Assembly: GCA_963693365.1 (NCBI GenBank)
Contig: CAVNZM010000003.1
Coordinates: 12,276,001 to 12,340,000, forward strand
DNA length: 64,000 nucleotides
Reading direction: 5' to 3'
Source: Amoebidium appalachense
Lineage: Eukaryota > Ichthyosporea
Each line of letters starts with the position of its first letter. Position 1 is the first letter of the stretch. Position numbers and translations under genes: made by a program. Positions 57,528 to 64,000 of the stretch are shown here, piece after piece. The notes beneath the pieces were generated by a model. It searched no databases and was not told where the DNA came from. It saw nothing but the letters and a program-made list of their open reading frames with translations.

Positions 57528-57561
<34 letters not shown>

Positions 57562-57595
57562 GCGCACACAAACACAGACGCGGGCATACACATTG
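56700..57595. repeat. CA-rich region with GC alternation
   Basis: Interrupted (CA)n throughout. A duplicated 36-mer starting GTGCGCACCGGCACACACCG occurs at about 57435 and 57478. A GCGCGCGCGCTAGCGCGCGC palindrome lies at about 57413-57432. Its open frames are His/Thr or Cys/Val artefacts. Confidence 0.9.
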
Positions 57596-58056
57596 CACCT
57601 GCTTTTGTGCCGTGCCTCAAGGTATAGTCCTGAAAATTGATCTCCTCAAAAAGCACAGAAATCAATTAAAATGATGCCATTCTGTGGCCGCGGGTGGCCA
57701 GTAGAACACAGTGTATGTTTATTTTTGTGCATGCAAACATTCACAGTTTGCCTTTGTCTTGCACATACCAGACATAGATTAAACAAGGCTATGTTTGTTT
57801 TTATTGCCTAGAAATAAAAATGCAACAGTCCTATTTATCTGCATACACTAAGCGATAATTTGTTCGATTTTGTTTGTCCTCAGTCACCACATTGTCTGCC
57901 TAAGATTGAGGTTCTGAACAGATCTCAACGAAATAAATGATGAGTCTACAAACTAAATAACATTGGTTGTGCGGTAATAGCTCGATTCCTATTGGTGGAG
58001 TTAGAGACCACGTGCTGTAACTGTTTTGGCGATTTGAGGTATATACAAGGTCATGC
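57596..58056. other. Intergenic DNA with possible promoter
   Basis: AT-richer. Contains CCACGTG (about 58010) and a TATA-like GGTATATACAAGG (58039-58051) just before the ATG at 58057. No gene within it. Confidence 0.4.
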
Positions 58057-58233
58057 ATGAATATGTTCACAGTCACAATAGACATTGACGTTGACTACGC
58101 AGGTAATCACATTGAACTCAACGAATTCAACTTCACACAAGAGCGAATATCACGCCTATTTATATTGGTGATTTCTACATATCTCCGTTGGATTTCGAAA
58201 ACAACACCTAGCTTGCAATCTCAATCATTCTAA
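58057..58233 (+). CDS. Possible short ORF or first exon (low confidence)
   Basis: A 58-codon ORF starting MNMFTVTIDIDVDYAGNHIE and ending TAA sits 6 bp after a TATA-like GGTATATACAAGG. Its beginning is acidic and beta-like. An alternative donor at 58104 (GCAG|GTAATC) would make it a first exon. Unrecognised. Confidence 0.3.
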   Translation: MNMFTVTIDIDVDYAGNHIELNEFNFTQERISRLFILVISTYLRWISKTTPSLQSQSF

Positions 58234-58345
58234 TGTTATTTATTCTAATGCTCGTTTCACACGAAGACAGAATCAATGTCAAGTTACAAGTTAATCAAAA
58301 CAAATGTAGTGCGTAAAAAGAAGCGTGTAAGAGAGAAGAGGAGGG

Positions 58346-58825
58346 GAAGTAGAGTCCGCTGTGACTATGGTCGCCGTGGCGCGCTTGGGCGCTGACCCGT
58401 TTTTTTACTGCTTTCAGTGTGTTAACTCCATGACTGAACTCCATGTCTGCACTCCATGACTGAACTCCATGACTGAACTCCATGACTGAACTCCATGTCT
58501 GCACTCCATGACTGAACTCCATGACTGAACTCCATGACTGAACTCCATGTCTGCACCTGGCAGAGACGTGGCTTATATACCCGTGGGGCAGCAGTCTGGA
58601 ATGTAATCCGGATGCCAGGCGCTAATCGGATTGGTTACTTTCATTTAGAGATCTCCGGGACCAGTGAACCAATCGTTTGCAGTCAAAACACAATTGGCAA
58701 CATTCCTCAACTATGCAGATGTGCATGTGGTGATCGAGTGTCAGCGTGTGTCTGTGTACACGGAACCAATTGTAAAGCTAACATACACATATTGTGGAGT
58801 GAGCGTAAGTCTGCACTCCAACACC
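58346..58825. repeat. Segmental duplication, copy 1 (with 13-bp array)
   Basis: Begins GAAGTAGAGTCCGCTGTGAC and ends GTAAGTCTGCACTCCAACAC, matching 59131-59520 at high identity. Copy 1 is longer because the 13-bp unit CTCCATGACTGAA or CTCCATGTCTGCA is amplified to about nine copies at 58436-58555, against one or two in copy 2. Confidence 0.95.
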
Positions 58826-59130
58826 CCTACCCAATTGGAGAAGTGTACACACCACTAGAGAAGAGAGAGTGAGTGTGGCTGCTTGCAGGGTAGACCGGGG
58901 TGTGCATTCCACTGTGGTGCGTGCCCCGCCAATGAAGTGGAATACTTGACGTTGATGTCGCAGGCTGCTGCGGATGGAGTTTGTGGAAGCGAAAGTCTCT
59001 ACTTCACGGAAATACGCTCGCGGGTGTAGGGTACAGCCTAGAAGTCGGTTTCTGGCTCCTCCGTTCAAGGCGTCGTAGGGGACGTGAAGTTAGAGGCCGT
59101 GGTGTCGTGTCTGGGCCCATAACCCTGTTG

Positions 59131-59520
59131 GAAGTAGAGTCCGCTGTGACTAGAATCGTCGTGGCGCGCTTGGGCGCTGACCCGTTTTTTTTTACTGCTT
59201 TCAGTGTGTTAACTCCATGACTGAACTGAGTCTCCATGTCTGCACCTGGCAGAGATGTGGCTATAATATACTATACCCGTGGGGCAGCAGTCTGGAATGT
59301 AATCCGGATGCCAGGCGCTAATCGGATTGGTTACTTTCATGTAGAGATCTCTGGGACCAGTGAACCAATCGTTTGCAGTCAAAACACAATTGGCAACATT
59401 CCTCAACTATGCAGATGTGCATGTGGTGATCGAGTGTCAGCGTGTGTCTGTGTACACGGAACCAATTGTAAAGCTAACATACACATATTGTGGAGTGAGC
59501 GTAAGTCTGCACTCCAACAC
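59131..59520. repeat. Segmental duplication, copy 2
   Basis: Second copy of the 58346-58825 unit, about 785 bp downstream, ending 180 bp before the Copia LTR. A few substitutions, mostly transitions. Confidence 0.95.
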
Positions 59521-59590
59521 GACCATCATGGCACTGCCAGCCACCCTTACCATTGAGGCCTACTACACCCCGTCAGTCATCTTCCCATGA
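59379..59590 (+). CDS. Possible terminal exon with coding-like composition (low confidence)
   Basis: After a TTTGCAG acceptor the frame reads KTQLATFLNYADVHVVIECQ, then VYTEPIVKLTYTYCGVSVSL, then MALPATLTIEAYYTPSVIFP and a TGA. The alternating beta-strand-like pattern suggests protein. The first two thirds are repeated in copy 1 (58684-58825), where the frame diverges after SLHSNT. It could pair with the 58057 ORF. Family unknown. Confidence 0.3.
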
Positions 59591-59699
59591 TTCATAGCAA
59601 GACTTAGAAGTTGAGTTTTATATTTGTTTATTAGTTTGTTGTAGTTGTTTCCTTTTCCCTCTTCCTTTCTTCCTTTTCTTTCTTTCCTTTCTGTTTCCG

Positions 59700-60269
59700 T
59701 GTACACAGATATCTTAGATCTCTGTACACATCGACATACTTAGCTCGCGCACATGTATTGTCGTTTGTGTCAATATCTAAATATGTCATCCAATCAGATC
59801 TCGTTTGTATTTTCCCAAATATAGTAACTTACATTCCTTTCCCATTCCTTTCTCACGACGTAGCATTGTGCTATGTTCTCCAACTATTAGGAATAATTAT
59901 ATTTAGACGTGTTATGTTAAGAACATGTATAAATGTATGATGTGAACTAATAGTTACATAAGTGGTACATTTTGTTAAATGTTTCCGTGCTTTTATTAGA
60001 AGTTTCTTTCATTAGAGGATTGCATTTTATATTCTATGTGTCGACAGACATTTCATCGATATATTTTACACTCATAGTTTTCGTCTTTTTGATTGGAAAA
60101 TAGAGTTTTTGTTCTTTTGATTGGTTTATCGTTTTCACATTCCCAAGTATAAAAGGGACTTCATCTTGGAATAAATATTAAGCAGTCGTATTCATTTCCT
60201 ATGGTTCCAGAAATCGTTCCACCTCTCCGGTTGTGTTTCTCCCGTGTGTCTCTGTGTTTGTGTATAACA
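59700..60269 (+). mobile_element. 5' LTR of Copia element 2
   Basis: Starts TGTACACAGATATC, with an imperfect palindrome to AGATCTCTGTACACA, and ends GTATAACA. It contains a TATA-like GTATAAAAGGG (about 60150) and AATAAATATTAAG (about 60170), then the R/U5-like end. Gag starts 129 bp after it. No matching 3' LTR is seen before the window ends. Confidence 0.7.
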
Positions 60270-60397
60270 TAACACCCATCTGTGCTCTCTGCTTCTCCGT
60301 TTACCCACACAAAACAACAGGTTTACGGCCCCTTTGCACGCTAACACACAATCTCGTTACTTGAACCGCGAAATTCCTCCGTCTTACTGCTTCAATC

Positions 60398-62746
60398 ATG
60401 ACTGACAAACCGTCGTACATCAACCTTCCAATATGGAATCCGTCCGAGAAAAGAGACGAGAAACGTCTCAATTATTTCGAGTGGGAGCCACTCATCCACC
60501 GGTTCATTAGAACAACCATTGCCGAGAAATTCGTTGACGCTATCAAGAGGCCACAGTGGGTTGACGGCACCGAAGCAAACCAGTGGCTAGGCTACGGCAC
60601 CAATGACTCCTACAAGAAAGCTTCCGACGTCCTCGACCAGATCCTCAACCAGTCCGTCCATCCGACCGAGCTCTACGACTCCGGCCGGATGCAAGACGGT
60701 GTCCACGGTGGAGAAGTCTTCCACAACCTGCGTATGGCGTATGTGGCAGAGAAGGAGGCCCGAGTCACCCAGATTCAAGTCACCTACGAGGAGCTTGAAC
60801 TACGAGACTACCCCAACGTCACAGCATACCTCACCCGGCTCCAACGTCTGGCTACGACACTTGCCTGTCTCGACGAGCCCGTCCAGCACAAGGATGTCGT
60901 ACGTAAGTTCTTCCTTCATCTCCGGAAGAACACGGCCCTGGTCTGCTCCGACATTGAACGTCTCTGCTCCGACTACTACTGGATGAACAACAAGGCCTAC
61001 CCGTCCTTCAACCAGCTCATCAGTGACATCCGAGGAGCTGAAATCCGTGCCGGCCTCATCGACGCAGGCACTGGTGCAACCGTCAACAACCGTCCCCTTC
61101 GTGCACTCCAGAGCAGAGTGCTTCCCCCCGGTGACCTCCGTAACCGTATCCCTCGACGTGAGCATACACCTCACCGTTCCCCGTCCCGTTCCCGTGATCC
61201 TCGTCCGTCCTCCAAGTCACCCGTCCCCCGTTCAACTTCCCCTTACCCCCGTGGTAACAGGGACAATCGTAACCGACAGCACAACACCAAGAAGGTGGAG
61301 TGTTCCTACTGCCATGAGCCCCACCACATCACAGCATGCCCCGAGCCTGGCTGTGCTGTTGCTCAGGCTCGTCGTGCCAAGCAGGAGAAAGGCAACAAGA
61401 GTGTGCAATTTGCACTCATCTCCTCCACCGGCACACCACACCGTGACGACCCCGTCTGGGACAGTGCTTGTAATGCACACATCTGCCCCATCAAGGAGTA
61501 TTTCTCCTCCCTTACCCCGTGTCCCCCCACCCCCATTCACGGCCTCGGCACCGTCAATGCCACACACCGTGGCATCATCAACCTGACACTGCACTACAAC
61601 GGCCACTCAACCCCGTGCAGCATCAATGCTCTCTACGTACCCGAGTCACCGTCCTTCCTCGTGTCTGCCTCCATGGCCTCAACTGCCGGCCTCCTTGGTC
61701 ACTGTGACGATGCAGACACCCACCCGTCGTTCCTCTACAGCCGTAATGGTGACATCATTACCGACCTCACTCCCCTCAACGGTCTCTACTAGTACTACAT
61801 CACTGACTATGTGATTGACATTCCTCAACACCCGTGGGTCCAAGCCTACACAGCAAGGACTCAACCAACCGACGACCTCACCCGTTGGCACAACCGTCTC
61901 GGCCATCGTGCCCTCTCCACCGTCACCAGGATGGCCAAGGATGAGCTTGTCATCGGCATGCCCCCCTCCCTCAAGTCATCCGACAACAGTGACTGCTTCG
62001 GCTGCATGTCTGGCAAGACCACCAAGGCTCCGTTTCCCGGCACCCGTTCCCGGTTCACCATCCCCGGTGCTAAGTGGCACCTGGACTTCTTCGAAGCTCC
62101 CTGTGCTTCCTACGGAGGCTACAAGGTTGCTCTGGTGTGTGTTTGTGATGCCACTGGTTACACCACCGTGTTCCCCCTCTACAACCGTGGTGAAACCCTC
62201 AGCTACATTCAGTCTCTCGTTGAAACCATCGAACGTCAGACACCTGAGATCGTCACCCATCTTCGGTTTGACTCCGGCTCTGAGTTCACCTCCAAGGACA
62301 CCGAGGCCTACTGCAAGCAGAAAGGCATCATCATGGAGTTTGCCCCCGTCGACACACCACAGCACAACGGTGTTGTTGAACGGAAGATGAGAGAACTGTA
62401 AGAGACAGTCCGTTGCTTCCTCCATGCCGACAAGGACCAACCTCTCTCTCCCAAGTTGTGGGTTGCTGCTCTCAAGCATGCTGGCTACATCATCAACGTC
62501 ACACCGTCATCTGCTGCCAACGGCAACACTCCCTTCGAGGCCTTCCACGGCTTCAAACCCGACGTCTCCCAGCTCCACGTGTTCGGCTCCCCTGCCTATG
62601 TGCATGTTCCCCGATCCAAGAGGAACAAGCTTGCACCAACCGTCAGAGTCGGCACCTACGTCGGCTGGGATCTGCCCTCCAAGGCACACAAGATCCTCGA
62701 CCGTGCCAGCAACCAAGTCAAGATCTGCCGTGATGTGGTCTACTAG
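60398..62746 (+). pseudogene. Copia gag-protease-integrase with two in-frame stops
   Basis: A single frame from ATG 60398. Gag: PIWNPSEKRDEKRLNYFEWE and YPNVTAYLTRLQRLATTLAC. A zinc knuckle CSYCHEPHHITAC lies at about residue 305. Protease has WDSACNAHICP, where DSG is usual. After TAG (61790-61792) the same frame continues with pre-integrase HNRLGHRALSTVTRMAKDEL, CFGCMSGKTTKAPFP, integrase WHLDFFEAP, RFDSGSEFTS and HNGVVERKMREL. A TAA (62399-62401) interrupts where element 1 has CAG. The frame then runs on through the integrase C-terminus to 62743. The TAG lies within a 6-bp insertion relative to element 1. RT is not downstream in this orientation. Confidence 0.92.
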
Positions 62747-63521
62747 ATCCTTGGTGTGGGAAGAGTTGGCCGTGCAGATGATGATGACGTCGTCCACATA
62801 GTTGCCAGTGATAATGATGTCACCATTGGGGAAGGTCTTGATGTAGACACATGGATCTGAACGGAGACGTTCGAGACCGTGAGCAAGGAGGACCTTGTCG
62901 AAGTACTCATACCAGGCCAGTGATGCCTGCTTGAGGCCGTAGAGTGCATTCTTGAGTTTCCAGACCTTGTGCTCGTTGCCGGGGGTGATGAAGCCAGGTG
63001 GTGGCTCAATGTAGATGTCTTCTTGAAGAGGACTGTTGAGGAAGGCCGTTGATACGTCGAGTTGATGAATCTCATGGTTGCCGTCCACACCGATGGCAAG
63101 GAGGGCACGGACGGAGGAGGACATCACCACGGGGGAAGAGGTGTCACCGTAGTCAACACCGTAGACTTGAGTGAAGCCCTTTGCAACACCACGAGCCTTG
63201 ATCTTGGTGTCACCGGCTGAGTTGAGGACTTTCTCAGTCACAATCCACTTGAACTTGATGATGTTGGCATCAGGGGGGGGGTTCAACGACGGTGAAGACA
63301 TCCTTGGTGATGAAGGCTTGGTACTCGGAGGTGAGGGCAGCTATGACGGCATCACCGTTGGGACCGTTACAAAGCTTTTGAATGCCCTTGGGGAGTTGGT
63401 CAATGTTGATGGTCGGTGCTGTGATGCTGACCAGTGCTGTTGGAGGCTTGGTGAGACGTGCAGGCCGACGAAGGTTGGGCTTGGGGGGGTCCTTGAGGGG
63501 GGTGGAGGCCGTATAAAATAG
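62743..63521 (-). pseudogene. Inverted Copia RT segment
   Basis: On the minus strand: FKWIVTEKVLNSAGDTKIKA, GVDYGDTSSPVVMSSSVRAL, LDVSTAFLNSPLQEDIYIEP, LKNALYGLKQASLAWYEYFD and GNYVDDVIIICT. These match element 1 at about 35200-35757, and the linker before it matches about 34960-35200. A small shift occurs at about 63280 (a G run). The segment is head-to-head with the integrase in the same element. RNase H and the 3' LTR are absent. The RT motifs are better preserved here than in element 1. Confidence 0.92.
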
Positions 63522-63658
63522 TGGCTAGGTTAGGTCCGACGGAATATAAGGTGCACACAGAGGTTAGATAATGAGAGTGATGTTAGATTTTACAATGTAC
63601 ATGATATAAAGGAATATTATGATAGGCCCTTAGGGTAAAACGGCCGGAGGGCCGTCGA
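63522..63658. other. Junction DNA between Copia inversion and chromovirus fragment
   Basis: About 137 bp, AT-richer, with TATAAAATAG at the junction. It has no match to either Copia copy. Confidence 0.4.
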
Positions 63659-64000
63659 GTGTTAGATGCATTCACCCCCGACTATGACGGGTCGGTGGAT
63701 GTATCGGAGGCTGCAGTAGATAAAATTATGGATAAAAAGGTTATCAAAGGTAAGGAAGGTAAGGTAAATTATTATTTAATTCGTTTTGAGGGAGGTTATC
63801 AGGAAGATCATAGTGGTTGCCTGAGTTTCATTTGGATTGCCCGTTTTCTATTCGTGCTTATGAGGCTAGATTAGTGCAGAGGGAGTTGCCTAGTGCTCCC
63901 TCTAGGCCAAAGAGAGTTATTCCTCAGTTTAATCGTGGTGTGAAAAAGTCGGTGGGGGAGGGGGCCGGGGGCCGGGGAGTGATGCAAATACACGTAGACA
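63659..64000 (+). pseudogene. Ty3/gypsy (chromovirus) integrase C-terminus with chromodomain, frameshifted, cut by window end
   Basis: The frame reads VDKIMDKKVIKGKEGKVNYY, then LIRFEGGYQEDHS, the aromatic/acidic pattern of a chromodomain. One base is then missing. The next frame reads WLPEFHLDCPFSIRAYEARL, the usual continuation in chromovirus integrases, then a basic Arg/Pro-rich tail. Such chromodomains direct integration toward marked chromatin. The fragment lacks the integrase core upstream. Confidence 0.72.

Noticed and set aside
62399-62401. TAA replacing CAG in Copia integrase taken as evidence for a Gln-reassigned code
   Set aside because: Host genes end naturally at TAG, TAA and TGA at conserved C-termini, so the standard code fits; the TAA is a nonsense mutation.

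Overview
This is nuclear DNA from an intron-rich eukaryote. The coding exons are GC-rich and short, they obey GT-AG splicing, and their reading phase carries correctly from exon to exon. Introns are packed with pure G or C tracts (up to 62 G), CA/GT, GA/TC, AGGC and GTT microsatellites. The gene set (two-domain CbiX-type chelatase, YeeZ-type SDR, hydroxylysine-kinase-like APH, F-box protein, ATRIP-like checkpoint protein, PEBP, KCTD-WD40 protein) together with Copia, LINE and chromovirus fragments fits a unicellular alga or related protist. I cannot name the lineage. Stop codons look standard.

Layout. 1-8.0 kb (+): a short-chain dehydrogenase C-terminal part (window starts inside the gene), then a membrane-anchored two-domain CbiX protein that may be fused to it. 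10.2-13.7 kb (-): a complete 8-exon hydroxylysine-kinase-like gene. It diverges from an 8-exon F-box gene at 14.1-17.1 kb (+), with a CCAAT-containing 431-bp spacer between them. 17.4-22.5 kb (-): a 16-exon ATRIP-like gene, convergent with the F-box gene. 22.5-28.5 kb: mobile-element territory with a degenerate LINE, a Copia-type 5' LTR and a strange GTTAC/GTATAC-rich block. 28.6-31.4 kb (-): two small unrecognised genes with exon-containing tandem duplications. 32.2-33.4 kb: a GT satellite with higher-order structure. 33.6-36.6 kb: a frameshifted Copia pol. 37.5-41.9 kb (-): a complete 7-exon PEBP gene. 45.3-51.5 kb (-): a 6-exon coiled-coil/KCTD-BTB/seven-WD40 gene with one apparent frameshift. 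52.2-53.0 kb: an 813-bp TIR element. 53-59.6 kb: satellites, a possible two-exon membrane protein and a duplicated unit. 59.7-63.5 kb: a second Copia element with LTR, gag, protease and integrase, whose RT segment is inverted. 63.66 kb to the end: a chromodomain-type Ty3/gypsy integrase C-terminus.

No operon-like logic applies. The host genes are unrelated housekeeping or regulatory genes. Exon coordinates were derived by eye from splice sites, phase continuity and family motifs; no transcript evidence was available. The very long Pro-, Gly-, Cys/Val-, His/Thr- and Ser/Leu-rich open frames over the simple repeats were treated as artefacts.
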